Of a stretch of 64,000 nt of DNA, positions 1 to 13,303 are shown one piece after another; the stretch's first letter is position 1, and each line of letters opens with the position of its first letter. This DNA comes from Cheilinus undulatus (lineage: Eukaryota; Chordata; Actinopteri; Labriformes; Labridae). The stretch covers positions 36,230,151 through 36,294,150 of the forward strand of contig NC_054877.1 of the NCBI RefSeq assembly GCF_018320785.1. The letters are read 5' to 3'. The translations under genes were made by a program, and so were the position numbers. Below the pieces are notes generated by a model. The model was given only the letters and a program-made list of their open reading frames with translations, was not told the DNA's origin and did not search any database.

Positions 1-1327
1 GTAGTCTGTACTGTTTGCAATGTGGTTATTTTTTAGAATTTAACAGCCGTACTTTGTTTAGGAATAAAACTGAATTAAAAAAAACAAATACAAAACAAAC
101 TTCTCAAAATGCAGTTGGGGACAACAGCCAGACTCCTCTTGGTGTAATGGCTATCTGAGCTAATTGTTTTAAAAGACTGGACTTTTTAAATTGTCTAAAT
201 AGTTTTAAAACCTCTGCATCATCTTGCATGCTATCATACTAAACAAAATTATGCTAGCCATAGCATAGTGGCAGTGACGGCTTCTCCATCTCAACCAATG
301 ACTTATAAATTGAGAGAAAGATGCATTATGGGAGTTTAATATTATTTATTTCACCAGTTCTTTCAACCTAAATGAACATATCTTTGGAGAAACTCTTTAA
401 TACTTAAGTGGTTGTTAGATTATTAGTAAAACTCCAATTTCATGACCTCAAAGATACAGCTAAGTTAGCTTAGCACACAGAACTAGCTTAGCTCAATTCA
501 GTGCCAGCACCTGAAGCTTAAAGGTTTATAATGTTTTTTTTTTCAAATATGTGAAAAAATTACTATTATTTTGCCAAATATGTAAGCCACCTGTACAATT
601 TCTAATCTTTCTTCAAGTTCCGTCCTTGTCTGGGCTGAGATGAGTTAGGCTAGTAAAGTTAGCGTTGTTTTTTAGCAAAGTTGTCTGCTGTTGTGTTAGC
701 TGTGAAATCACAGTCTTAGGAAATAACTTCAGCAGTTCTTCAGATTTAGATAGTCCCCAGCACGTTTAACTTATTTGATATTTAGTGACAGCATAAATTG
801 CTAAAAATAATAGCTTAAGAATAGCAACCAAGCTAATAAATAGAACCAGCCAGTACTGGTTTTGTGGACTACTTGAGCTAAATATTAGCCAATATTTCGT
901 TTTTTTCCAGGCCAGTTAATCTAACCAACTGTATAGCAGGAGTTTAATTAAATAAACTTACACATTTGCTTGTATGTGTTTTTTTTTAAAATAAATGCTA
1001 AAATTAGCATAATATTATTAAAATACTGCAGTGTAAAGCACTCAACATTGTGACACTTGAGGGTTGTATTTCTGTGAGCTAAAGAGTTCCTCTGCTGCCA
1101 AGGGTTTCAGCTGATGTACTTCAGTGCTCCATCTCATCCACTTTACAAGAAAGGGGGATTAATAACCTTGACATGACAAAGTGAAAACAGCCCTCTAATG
1201 GGATTACTGCTGTTATAGCTCCCCGAGGCAGTTTCCGGGCTCTTCCACCACCTTTATTGGGTAGTGTTGAGCTTTCCTTTTTGTCTTTCACTGACCGTTT
1301 ATGTGTTTGTCTCACTCAACCATACAG
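1..1327 (+). other. c8b intron sequence upstream of first visible exon
   Basis: AT-rich sequence with no exon-like ORF. No stretch encoding the WSxW start of TSP1-1 is seen on the plus strand, so the preceding c8b exon lies before the window. The acceptor of the next exon is CATACAG at 1321-1327. Confidence 0.6.
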
Positions 1328-4300
1328 TATCGCTTTGCCAAGCTGGAGCAGCCGGCTCAGTTTGGAGGACAGCCGTGCAATTTTCATGGCAGGCAAGAGG
1401 AGGCCTGTGATGTTCCAGCCCGCTACACCTGTGACAGTGTACCTTTGTGTGAGGGATTTCTCTGCTCCCAAACAGGTATCTCCTACACCTATACCTTTAA
1501 ATGTTACTTTGTATTCTAAAGAACTATAGGGTTATTAAAGGGGCTCTATGCAAGATTTAGAAAAATATCAGTGTAGCTACACCGCCGGCCATTGGGTGAA
1601 CTACAACAATATTGTGTTGCTCGTCCACGACGGCACGCTCCTTGCTCATGACCGAGCCTCCAGTTTATCAGCTGATACACACGCAGACCAAGGTGATTTA
1701 CCAGCATCGTGTATACAGAGGAGGTAAGTGAAGAAACACTTAATAGTTCCACCAACTAAAAATGAAAATGAATAAAGCATATTTGAACGTCTAGTGCAGA
1801 CACGGCACAAAGGCTACTAAAAAAGGACGATATTTTCGCGACCATTTCTATGAATGAACAACTTAGCGACTTAGTGCAGCACTGACCAATTTAATTGTCT
1901 TTTTACGTGTGTAACGTGTGATGTGTATTGAATGGGACGCGTTTTAGAGCAGAAGCAACAGGGCTAACGTTGCTTAGCTCTGATAATGGTGCCTCAACCA
2001 CGGATATCAGATAGCTGACATTATGTGTTGAAGATATTTTACAAACTAAGTATCGAAACATAAACTCAGTAAGTTGAGTCCAGTGCCAGGAAGCAAGGAA
2101 AAGATGAAATATTATGCGGAAAACACTAAATGAGTAACGTGACATTCTCGTTGTTTGAATAGCATCTTTGTAAGCAAGCTAACGTGATGTAGTGTATGGT
2201 TTATACAACATAAAACACTACATTGTATTTCGTGGTCCAGAGTGATGCTTTACCTTTACCACAGGAAGACGGCCATCTCTGGATCGGTATTTATCCCGAG
2301 CGCCGAGCGTAGCTCCCTCTATTTCTCAAATGATCCATCGATATTTATCCTCCATTTCCCCCTGCGTCGGTCACACTCTCTTTTAGCTTGACGGGCTTCA
2401 GCAGATAAAACTGTCTTAGTTTTTTATGTTTTCGTGGAGTTTGTGTGGGTGTTTGGGCTGAGCTAGCCGGTCGTTTACTCGCGGAAGCAGCCTTCTCCAT
2501 TCAACACGCCGTTGTCAGGTATAAACAGAGCAACGGGGTGCGCGCATTACGTAGTACCCGACGTCACTTCCGTTGAGATTTCGCGGAAAATTCGGCCCGA
2601 GTTCTTCACAGAGAAACGACTCCACAGGCTTATACAGGCAAACAAGGAAGACATAAAGAGCCCCCTTCTTCACATCGGGATAAAGTGCGCACCATTATAT
2701 ACTCAAAAGTGGGAAGTTTTAAAGCAAAAATCTTACATAGAGCCCCTTTAAGTTTATTGTTATAGGACAAACAGTGGTAACACAGGCTGCTTGAATGTTT
2801 GTGTGTTAATAGATTGTGTAAAGGTAAGTAAATCATCCTCGTTTCCGAGAGGAAATTTCAAACTTCCTTGCTCTGTTGTTAAAGAAGCAGTTTGGCATTT
2901 GGGCAAACACACTTGCCCGCTTAAATTTTAGATGGTTACTTTAAAAAAAATATCAGCTTGTATTGCTTTTTTCCTAAAAGAAAAAAAAAATACCCAACTA
3001 TACAAAGGGTGTGAATCCCGAGCTTACAACACAATAGGATACAAAAGAAAATGAAGCGATGCTATATGGTATGATATATGACACATGACATGGTACATTA
3101 TGATATGACATGATATGATATGATACAAAACCATCAATACAGCATAATACAGCATAACAGAATACTATAGAACATGATGTACTAAGATACTAAGATGCAA
3201 TAAGATACAATACAAGAAGATACGATGCAGTACAACACAGCTGATGATATGACAAGATATGATACAACACAATATGATATGATATGGCATGACATGTATG
3301 GACGGTAGAGACTATGGTGCTTTACTGTGTTTTTTAATGCATATTTGATGCGCTTGAATTATGTTTCTTTTTAGCTTGGACCCCAGGAAGACTAGCTTTG
3401 CTCTAGGATACGGCTAATGAGGATCCATATTAAATAAACACGACATGGTCCATACAATGCAATGCGATAAATGCGAAACAAAACAATCCAATGTGAAATG
3501 ATACAATATTGACACAACATTATACAAAATGGCAGGACACGACCTCATACAATACGATACGATACAAATGATTAACCTTGCAAAGCAGATGGATTCGCCC
3601 TTTTCCATGTTTCTCACTGGCGAATCCATCTTGCAAAGCTCTTCTGAACAGATTGGGCCCTGTAAGAAAATGACCGGACCAATCAGGAGTGAGAGGCAGT
3701 ACTCCGGGCGCAGTGGAGTTGTGACGTAAGCAAGCAGTGACAAGAGGCTGGTGTAGTTATGGAAGAAGAGATAAGTGTGGTTGCTGCTAAAGCGTCAGTT
3801 TTATCAGAACTTGATGACATTTCTTTGTTAAAAGAAGGACAAAGAACAGCAGTGAGTTGTTTTCTTTAAAAAAAAAAACAAAAGTCGTGTACTGACATGT
3901 CAACAGTCACCATGGTTCATGTTGTGCAGTTCTCTATGGAGTTTACTCCTCAGTAGCGGCACACACCTACAATATCACGTTTTGTTGCTCTGATTGGCCT
4001 GTAAAGATGTGACAGACAGAACGTTCATCCGATCACCCTCTGAGGTTTTTTTTTTTTTTTCCCAGAGGCCAAAGCACTGTCTATAGGAGGTTTTCCAGAT
4101 GGCTGTGTGAAACAAATCTTGGCTTTTTTGTTTGTTTTTTTGTTTGTTTTTTACAATAAAAATGTCTTTATTTGACACCAGAGTTAGATAATTGTATCAA
4201 ATAATTCAGAACAAAAATTTATTGCACTATCAGTACTTTGTCTCTCACATAAGGAAGAAATTGTTCATCGTATGACCCCCGATAAATCACAACTCTCCTC

Positions 4301-7300
4301 ATTTTTTAGTATATGTGGGGGTATATATAAACAAAGTTGTTTTAACAGAGATGTGCCAGACTTTATTATCTTATCTTTATCTTATTATTACCAGAAAAGA
4401 ATTCCACAAACTATTATCTTGTTTTTGGGTAATGAAGCATCACTAAATAATGCAGACATCTCCCCTTTTCTTCAGGTCGCTGTATTCCCAGAACTCTGCA
4501 GTGTAGCGGTGAGGATGACTGCGGGGACATGTCAGATGAAGTCGGCTGTAGGAACGTTGCCAAACCCTGCAGGCAGGAGGTGGAGGAGTATTGGGGAATT
4601 GAAAATCTTGCCAAGGGGTGAGTCATTCTCCCATTAATCTGCAATGTGAGGAGGATATTTTCATAGACTTATAAATGTAGAGATGTTTCTCTTCTCAAAT
4701 CAATCTGCTCAGTCTTAAAGCTGTTGCTGTTATGCATTTTTTAGGATCAACATCTTGAACAGTAACCTGGAGGGAGTGGTGCTTGATAACAGATACTATG
4801 CTGGCAGCTGCCTGCCACATTACATCCAGGACGTTGGATTCAGGAAGCCGTACAACCTGCAGCAGTACACTCTACAGGTGAAACAGGATGGCATTTACAC
4901 TGCAGGACAAATATAAACTGATACAGAATATATACAAGATTTTTCTTTTGGTAACACTTAAATTACAGTATCTGTTTATAAAAGGGTCTTTAAACTGCAA
5001 CTACAACATTTGATCCAAATCTGTCTGGAAATTCGGACAAAAAGAACACAACAGACAGAGAGCTCCCTTTTTATCTGTATGCATTTCAAATATAGAGCAA
5101 AAATGAGCCTTTTAAGTTACAATATGCAGAATTTTTACACAAGTACCCCGAGTAATATTCAGTTTTATAGTTCTAGCACTATTAGCTTGTCCCAAATTGC
5201 ATACTTCTTTACTAAATGCAGGATATTTTGCGTGCATAAGTGCATTTACACTGATACTCAATACTCAATTTACACTGATACTCAAACACAATGTACTATG
5301 TACACTCAGAGCGGTCAGAGAATTTAGTGTGGAATGAAGGACATGTCACAGCCTCAATGAACACCACACTGGTTTACCATTCTGCTGTCAGCATGCCAGC
5401 ATGCTGGCTATTGCTAGCATCTGCTAGCTTGCTAACGTGTTATAAGCGACGGCAGCACATTTTCATTAAGAAAAAGACATTTAAGGCAAAATAAGTTCAT
5501 TTTCTTTCAGGGAATAATGTTTACATGAAATACATGTAGTTACCATTGATTTAATAGCAAGTGTAAATTGTTGTAAATTTTGATCATAATCACCTAACAT
5601 GCAAAGTATCTTCTCTAAGAGGCTTTTTGGGGTGGGTTTTTGCTCTTGTTTTAACAAAGAAATATGGTCGAGGTCTAATTAAACTGCCTCTCTTTAATGA
5701 CTACATCCAAGCTTATCTCTACCATGGCTGTAGCCATTGTAAACAAATGGCCCACAGTACAACCCCACCTGTTATGATTGCAAACTCAGGTTTCCATCAT
5801 GAAAAGCTTTCAGCATTGCTCTTTGCTCTTGCTTTGATCAAGAAATGTAGACCAGTTCTGCCACATCTACCACCATACTACAGCTAGAGCTGAGCTACCT
5901 GCTACACCAGGGACAACTATTGCTAATAGCTCACAGTACATCTAAACCCCGCCCATAGCTACCGCCATGTACCCCTTGAATGACACTGATACGTTTCCCT
6001 TTCTCCTGACGATCATAGTCCTGTACATAACCTTGTAAGATGTATTGATGAAATAAGCAAATGGATGTTCCATAATTTCTTACAACTGAACAAAGACAAA
6101 ACTGAAATACTAATAGTAGTCCCACAAAAACAGAGGCAAGAGTTTTTCTTCATGTCATCATTCCTTCTTCAGCACAGTGAGCATGTCAAAAACCTAGGTG
6201 TCATCATTGATTCGAATCTAAACTTCCAAAATCACATAACAGCTACCAAAAAAACAGCATTCTACCACCTGAAAAACATCTCCAAACTGAGGTACTTCAT
6301 GCCACAATCGGACTCCGAAAAGCAGGATCATGCCTTTATATCCAACAGGTTAGATTACTGCGACACCCTTCTTGCTGGACTTCCTAAAAACTAAATTTGA
6401 AGGCTCCAGCTCATCTAAATCGCTGCTGCCAGAGTACTAACAGGGACAAGGAAAACAGAACATATTACACCTGTACTGAAAACTCTTCACTGGCTTCCTG
6501 TTCAGTACAGAATTGATTTCAAAATGTTACTTCTAGTCTATGAATCTCTGAATGAAATGGCACCCCAATGTCTTTCTGACCTTCTCACTGACTACAATCC
6601 TATCAGACCTTTCCGATCATCAGGCACGTGTTTCCTGAATGTACCTAAAATAAAACTAAATCTGGCAAAGGTGCATTTAGTCACTATGGAGCTGTCCTCT
6701 GGAACAAACTGCCTGCTGACCTGAGATCTGCTGAAACACTTTGTTCCCTCAAAAGTGGCCTTAAAACACTGCTTTTTTCTCAAGCCTTTGCCTGCTAGGT
6801 TATCTTTGTGTGCAAACATGTTCATGGATTTAAATATGCTCCTTTTAGGATATCCTAAAATAAGTGTATGTAGAATGTTGTACACATTGGTGCAAGGTGT
6901 GTCCAAGTCATTAATTACTTCTTCCATACTTCTGTTTTTCTTGACTCAGTAGTGTATCTTTGTTGCTGTTTGTCTGTTTGTTTTGTGTCTGGTTTTATCC
7001 TCTGTAAAGCACATTAAGTTTCCATTTGTATGAAATATGCTATATAAATAAAATAAAATAGAATAGAATTGAATTGAATTGGAGCTTTACCAGATGGATT
7101 TGCCTGATGACAGTCTGGCAAACCCCTCTGTTTCACAAAGCTAATTATTCCCTGACATCTGCCGCACATTTTGGCCCCCAAGCTCCTCCAGTAACATTGT
7201 GGCCCCACTGAATCTGTCCAAGCCACATCTACTGCTTACTACTGGTTTTGACATCAGGACTCTGTTCAAAAAAATCTGCACTCCATAAGGTGTGTACAAA

Positions 7301-10300
7301 AAGTAAATGAATATTTTGGTTTCATGGATGAATTCACATACTGAGGGAGAAAAGCTGTTAAAGGTGGTCTTCCAAGTTTGAGCCACTGGCTACTCACAGA
7401 GCATTCAGAAATGACAAGAATGCCAGCTATTTCACCAGGAAGGCCATTTTTAACTGCATTTAATGGCCTTCCTAAAAAACAGCAAGGCCACTTTTAACAG
7501 CTTTTCTCCCTCATCATGTGAGTTCATTCATGAAACAACACACAAACAAGAATGTCTTCTTGTAAGACTGTATTTATACTATCTAATACTGATAGTTTAT
7601 GTCATTTTGATTTGATCTGTCATCTTATCTTGTATTTTGTATATTCCAACTCCATAAGCATGGCTTACAAGGATTTTTTTTTTTATTTTAATAGTCCATT
7701 GAATGACACCTCAAAAAGGCAATTTTCTTTGTATTTACAGACAAAAGGATCCTATGATTTTACCCTGCAGTCGTTTGAGTCGTATTCTGACTACATGGAC
7801 TTCACCTTAAAGGAGCGTATGAGCCAAACTGTTGTTTCCTTTGGCTTTGCAATTCCAGGCATTGTTGAATTTGGCTTCAATCACAATAATGCCAAATACA
7901 CCAGGTCCGTTCAGAAGATTCGCCGTGCTTCTGGTCAGGTAAAATCCCTTTTAGTCTTTCTACATCCTTCAACATAGTGATCCGATTTACTCAAAACTAA
8001 ATTCAAATTCAAATTCCCTTCACAGGCGAATAGCTTTGTGCGGGCCAAAGCAGAGCTAGAGCTGGCTCAGTATATGCTGAAGTCAGAAGATTTGATGCTT
8101 CACCCAGAGTTCCTGCAGCGCCTGCGCTCCCTGCCTCAGTCTTATGTTTACGGTGAATACAGACAGATCTACAGAGACTATGGCACCCACTACATCACAG
8201 AGGCAGCACTGGGAGGAGACTATGAGCACACCATCATCCTGAACAAGGAGAAGCTGGAGAGATCAGGTAAAGGATAACATTGGCTTTTACAATGGAGTCA
8301 GTTGGGGTGCTCAGGAAGTCAGCCTGCAACTAAGTCATTTTTTCTTTAGTCTACCAAATCAAGGTAAAAACTAGCAGGACCTCCAGGACCCTGGTAGATG
8401 ATTCAAAAAGAGATTGGTCTGATAATTGAGGGCTCTACCTCCCATGCTACTTTTTAAGATGAAATGCAGTCTAATCAGTCCCTTATTCTGTTAATTAAAT
8501 GTTGTAGGAGGATCACAGGTCATTGCAGTGAATCCACATTGATTTTTTTTTCTCATGGCATTTCTTTGTTCTAGATTATTCTTTGGAAGACTACAAGCGT
8601 TGTACACAATCCGGCCTTAAGGTTGGAGCAAACATATTTGGAGTTTATGTGTCTGCTGGAGTGAGCGGTGGATCCTGTAACGGCCTGCTGAATGAAATGG
8701 GAGGTATGGCAGCATGTTTTATTTAAAAATGCTCTTCTTTTTTTACAAATAAACATTTTGCTGAAACTGAGTCTTTCCATTTCTCCACAGAGGACACAGT
8801 GAGCGGCAGCATGGTTGAGGATTTTGTTGCTGTTGTGAGAGGAGGAAGTAGTGAATCCATCTCTGCTTTGGTGTCCAAAAAACTTCCAACCCCACAGCTG
8901 ATGGGGCTATGGGGCGAAGGTGTGCGTTTTAACCCCGACTTTATCCGCAAAACAGTGAGTTCTTTTTTTAACTAAATCACATGTTTACCTCTCAGATTTC
9001 TACCTTATCTATTTCTGTTTTGCAACAGGAATACTCTGGTTTCATTTGTAATGCTCATCTATCTGCTTCCTTTTTGTCCCGTCTGTCCTTCTGGTTCTGT
9101 TCACCATCTCTTCTTGTAGTTGTAATAAAACTATTAATGAGCTTGTCCTAGATAACTAATACAAAACGTTTCACTGAATGGGTCAGAGGTGGTACTCAGA
9201 TTAACAGAATTACAGCGGGGCAAAGTACAAGCAGGCCGATCAATAGCAGTTTGGAGAGAAATCAGCTAAAGATGCCAAATAGAGGTGTGCCAGATACAAA
9301 CAGGCGGCTTTGTTCTAACCCTTCTGGATTCCAGTTTGTTCCATGGGAAAAAGAGAATGTGAAAAAATAAGAAGATCCGTGCCTGTGTAGTAATGACACG
9401 TGTTTTTGCATTAGACACGGCCGCTGTATGAGCTGGTGACTGCCAGAGACTTCTCCCAACATGCCTCCCTGAAAAGAAACCTGAAGAGAGCGCTGTCAGA
9501 GTACCTGGCCGAGGCTGATGCGTGTCGCTGTGCTCCCTGCCACAACAATGGAGTGGCTGTTTTAAGAGGTACCCCCTGGGCTTAGCTGTTTGGTGTTTAT
9601 GACTAGTTTTATTGTACAATATTCAGATGCTACAAACATAATGCCAGTTATATTACCTCATCTTTGTGGGCCCTTCTTACACTGGGGCTACGTGCAGGCC
9701 TACTCAATCCCCCTTTTCCCCTTAAAAACTAGACATCCTGTAAAAATGAAAAATTTATTGACTAAAGTCAATCATTCTGACCATTTTGTATAAGCTGTGT
9801 TTGTTTTTTCATTAATTGTAAGCAGTTCAGTTTGATTAGTTTAACTATGAAATGTAATGGGAAGTATTACTTTTAATTAGGGTCTGATCACTGACTTCAG
9901 AGCAAGAACCCTATTGACACTGAAGGAATTGTTATTTTTCTTTTCCGCTAAAGATTCACTAATTTGGTGGCTTTAACATGCCCCAAAACTCACCAAATTT
10001 TCTTCAAAACTGAGCTCCAGTGAAACAGTGGCCCCAAACTTGATACAGGGGACTGGTTAAGAGCTACAGAATTGTTAGACATTTGTATCATGACTAGAGG
10101 TGAAATAAGTCTCTTGGGACCACCAAATGTACAGAAAGTGCAATACAAACAGCTAAAGGTAAAATGTTTGCGTTTTTGCTGATGGACAGGCTGCACATTT
10201 TAACAAATGAGTCCGAGATTTTTTATCTGATTGACTCCAGAATATTTTTGTTAGAACAAGACAAGGTGGATATCAAAAGTTACCAAAAATGTTAGGGTTT

Positions 10301-11359
10301 TTTTTGTCATAGGGTGGGGCTGTAATAGGGGCCCAGACTTACACTACTTTTTGTACATTTTTTGATGTGAAGTTCACCAAAAACGCCATACATTTCAGTG
10401 CTTCTGTCAGTTATCACCGACTTCACAGGGATGATCTCATTGATCCCCAGTATATAGATGCATCAATATCATTTCTTTGTCACAGTGGCCCCTTCTGCCA
10501 GTTGAACATTTCCTCCACTGATTTTTAATTTTTCCCTTTAAATGTTCAGCCTTCGAACACCATTCAATCTAGACTTATGATTTTGCGATATCATATTGGT
10601 CATCATGAGACCTATAAAAAAGCCTATTGAATCCTTGACCTGATCCAGACAAGAAGCCCCCCCAGCTTCAATTTCAATTTGCTGTATTGGCTTGAACAGA
10701 TCAGTTACTGCCAAAGCAGTGTAAAGAATAAAAATCAGTTAAATATTGACACATAATACAAAGGAAATTCATCTCACTTTCAAATAACGATGTTTTGAAT
10801 AATGCCAAATGAATTTAACCTGCTGTAAATTTTGAATACATTATTCTGTGTTCTCTTCATTTCTGGTAAGACAATGGTATCACTCTGAGCACACTCTAAT
10901 GCAAACATCTCATCATAGCACCTCCTACTAGCAACAGGAAGTGACACAAATGGGCCATGTCAAAACGCAAAATAAGAGATGTGGTTACAATATTGGTGAG
11001 GATAAAGGAAGTGTATCTTTATCTTCTTCAACAGGCACCAGGTGTGACTGTGTGTGTCCTGTCGGGTACAGTGGAAGAGGCTGTGAGATCACTCAGAGGC
11101 CGAAAGGTTAGAGCAAAATGTTACAAAACTCCAGACTTAGCATGAACTTACTCTGCAGGACACTGAGATATTGATGTGTGATATGCCTTGACCTGTTTTG
11201 ACAGATATGGCCATTGACGGCAGCTGGAGCTGCTGGGGAGCGTGGTCGTCCTGCAGTGGAAACACAAAGAGCAGAAGTCGACACTGTAACAACCCTGCAC
11301 CCAGCAACGGAGGCCTGGCCTGCAGGGGACTGCAGCAGGAGTCTATTGAATGTTTTTGA
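1328..11359 (+). CDS. c8b: Complement component C8 beta chain, 5' end outside window
   Basis: Ten exons are visible: 1328-1475, 4476-4617, 4745-4877, 7741-7938, 8026-8266, 8575-8703, 8791-8954, 9415-9568, 11035-11106, 11205-11359 (stop TGA 11357-11359). They give 511 codons plus stop, with GT-AG borders and matching phases. The order is end of TSP1-1 (QFGGQPCNF), LDLRa ([13 protein letters not shown]), MACPF with the signature [13 protein letters not shown] in exon 8026-8266, EGF-like (CRCAPC near 9530, then [16 protein letters not shown]), and TSP1-2 ([10 protein letters not shown], a WxxW C-mannosylation pattern). [12 protein letters not shown] after the LDLRa matches the beta rather than the alpha chain. 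C8 beta binds C5b-7 and recruits C8 alpha-gamma to the target membrane. The signal peptide and the first TSP1 exon must lie upstream of base 1, since no WSxW-coding exon is seen in 1-1327. The gene is tail to tail with c8a. Confidence 0.96.
1537..2749. mobile_element. Inverted-repeat DNA element, about 1.2 kb, in c8b intron
   Basis: The ends are an inverted repeat: AAAGGGGCTCTATGCAAGATTT on the left and AAATCTTACATAGAGCCCCTTT on the right. The interior is CpG-containing and unlike the flanks and has no convincing transposase, so it is a non-autonomous DNA transposon, probably hAT-like. I could not define a clean target duplication. Confidence 0.75.
3058..3570. repeat. Low-complexity GATAT/GATAC-rich tract
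   Basis: Degenerate pentamer-like array (gatat, gatac, gacat repeats), densest at 3058-3300 and resuming at 3475-3570 just before a dispersed repeat copy. It lies in the c8b intron 1476-4475. Confidence 0.7.
3574..4120 (+). mobile_element. Dispersed 'RecQ-like fragment' repeat, copy 1
   Basis: Starts with a hairpin: CTTGCAAAGCAGATGGATTCGCC and, about 40 bases on, GGCGAATCCATCTTGCAAAGC. A conserved segment follows that would encode a short N-terminus ending ELDDISLL, then KEGQRTA, broken by stops. It ends near TTTTCCAGATGG at 4090-4102. Three other copies lie at 16031-16457, 44460-44940 and 48563-48950. Confidence 0.65.
6058..7078 (+). mobile_element. L2/CR1-type LINE 3' end, degenerate
   Basis: Frame-broken remains of the C-terminal part of a non-LTR reverse transcriptase: [42 protein letters not shown] and [15 protein letters not shown] (6065-6394). 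A later frame has [23 protein letters not shown], read at 6490-6560. The 3' tail TGCTATATAAATAAAATAAA followed by GAATTGAATT repeats is typical of fish L2 elements. It is inserted in the c8b intron 4878-7740. Confidence 0.85.
7079..7265. repeat. Short dispersed repeat sharing GGATTTGCCTGATGACAG
   Basis: The segment GGAGCTTT...GGATTTGCCTGATGACAG also occurs at about 14145-14180. The copies look like parts of the same short element, which has terminal resemblance to the four-copy hairpin repeat (TTGCAAGG and CCATCTG words). It starts directly after the LINE tail. Confidence 0.4.
9569..11034 (+). other. c8b intron before EGF exon
   Basis: No exon-like ORF is seen. Bases 10668-10760 carry a dispersed repeat (TTGCTGTATTGGCTTGAACAG, then ACTGCCAAAGCA) that recurs at 52556-52690 in the same orientation. 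Confidence 0.5.
10668..10790 (+). repeat. Dispersed repeat, copy 1 of 2
   Basis: TTCAATTTCAATTTGCTGTATTGGC...CAGTTACTGCCAAAGCA...ACACATAATA matches 52556-52690 over roughly 120 bases with scattered changes. The class was not determined. Confidence 0.6.
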
Positions 11360-11703
11360 AATAACTGTCCTGATGTTAGCTTGGAAAAAAGATTTATAAA
11401 AAGCCTCCTTAAAAAGAAGTTTATTCTGTGGTATGTCTTTTTATTACCTTGGGTTAAAATAGATCGTATTTAAATGAAAACACCAAGTACCAAAATGGTA
11501 TATCTCTCTCACTGAAGTTTTATAAAGATTCTTAAAGCATGCCTGCCTTTTTAGGTATGTCTTCCCTGATGTTTTCTGTGTGACTACACCATTTAAATTG
11601 ATTTACCATCAGCGCAAATCTTTATTCAGCTTAACCAAACTGACGTTAAAGAAATGCCTCACAGAAACTCTGCCTCTAAAACTGACAGATTCAAAGCTTT
11701 AAA

Positions 11704-11709
11704 AATAAA
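11704..11709 (+). promoter_or_regulatory. Candidate c8b poly(A) signal
   Basis: AATAAA about 345 bases after the c8b stop codon. It is the first exact signal noticed on the plus strand. Actual use is inferred. Confidence 0.4.
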
Positions 11710-12656
11710 TACATCCAGGCAGATAGACAAGAAAAACACAAACACTGTTAGAAGAAAATGAGATTTAGTCTTCATTTTTTTCAAGTTTTATTTTAAAGAT
11801 CTTTATTTTTCTTCAGCTATGTTTTGCATTATTTACCGAGGCGGGCATAATTGAGAAAATGTTTTGCCAATTTATAGGCCTTTAACAAAATCATCAACTT
11901 TGAGAAAGTTTATCGGTTGATTATTTTATTTTTTTAACTGAAGACAACCTCGACTTGTATTAAAAATGTTTTTGCAATGTCAATAGAACTTCTATGATGA
12001 CTAAAGTACTCAAAATTATGCATGTCTTTTTCTGAGAAGAGAAACTTGTCAGATATATCACCCCTGCCTTCTCTCTAGTGGCGCTTCAGAATTATGTTTG
12101 TCAATCAGCATTTCACAATAAAAAGCACCAGAATAAAGATGGGCATTTTTGTGGGTTATTCAACAAGTTCTCTAAAAGACAGGAGGCAGTACGCACTCAT
12201 TCAGGTTGTCCTCAACTCACCCTGCCATGTAAGAGCATCTTTTTGACCCTTCTTCTTTCTCAGGTAAACAAACTGACAGAGGGCAAACCCAGAACATTTT
12301 TCACTGTTTCAGCTGCTCCTTTATATCAAATCACTGGCACATTTGCTGCGCACAGGGATGAGACATTTTAACATCTTTTATAGACTTTCTTTCTCGTCCC
12401 TCCATGGGCGTCATGTCACATTAAATAAGTGGATTCAAGGACCAAAAATTATTTCACAGGATACTAAATAAACTAAAATGTTAAGGTTTTGACAACCTCT
12501 CCTCAAATTAACATCTGTGTTCAATATTAATTTAAAGAATCAGCACTGATAAATAACAACTGATCAAGAGACATGCACGCAACTCTGATAATTTCCTTTA
12601 ATGGAAGCAGGTTTATTTTTACATTGTATACAATCCATTATATTAAGAAGAATATT

Positions 12657-12955
12657 TTAGCATGATGGGGGGCTGCACATTGGTGCAGTGTTTGGCACTG
12701 CTGCCTCACAACATAAAGGTTCCTGGTTTGAATCCTGACTTTACAGGGCCTTTCTGTATTGAGTTTGCATTTTCTCCCTATACATATGTGTGATTTTTGC
12801 AGATATTCCAGCTTTTTCACTTGGTCCAAAGACATATTCGTTAGGTATATTGGTGACTCTAAATTGCCCATAGGTGTGAGTAAGAATGTGGCTGGTTGTT
12901 GGCTCCAGCCCCTTGAAAGGCGGCACACATAATGGATAGTTAAACAGCATGCACT
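12657..12955 (+). repeat. tRNA-headed SINE-like teleost repeat
   Basis: Begins GGGGGGCTGCACATTGGTGCAGTG and has a B-box-like GGTTTGAATCC at about 12726. The body word TCCAAAGACATATTCGTTAGG, followed by GTGACTCTAAATTGCCC, is familiar from a very common fish dispersed repeat. Mutated copy. Confidence 0.7.
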
Positions 12956-13178
12956 TTTTCTATTGTGGCTGATAGTTAACATCAACAGTGTGATTTTTTT
13001 TGCCAGGGAAGTGATGTATTATGTTGTTCTGACATTACATGTGTAATGGGTATGGTATATATTGGTATATGTAGGTATATCAAAGTTACAGTTGCACTGA
13101 GACAACCTTAGATTAGACTATCAATCAACATACAGCAATCAACAAGCCAAAATAATTTTAACATCTGCACAGTTCACA

Positions 13179-13184
13179 TTTATT
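13179..13184 (-). promoter_or_regulatory. c8a poly(A) signal
   Basis: AATAAA on the minus strand (TTTATT on plus), 120 bases after the c8a stop codon. It is well placed for a short 3' UTR. Confidence 0.65.
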
Positions 13185-13303
13185 CAGATTTTGAAGCATG
13201 CAGTAGTGTATCCTGAGGAACAACAGTGATTTCTTTAATTTTAGCAAAAGTGTTAAGGATGTAAAAACACTTAGTAGATTGCGATGAGTCGGCACTGAGG
13301 GCC

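Larger units (their letters stand above)
11360..13178. other. c8b/c8a convergent intergenic region
   Basis: Contains the presumed c8b 3' UTR and one SINE-like repeat (12657-12955). No further coding region is supported. The two C8 genes point into this stretch from both sides. Confidence 0.6.
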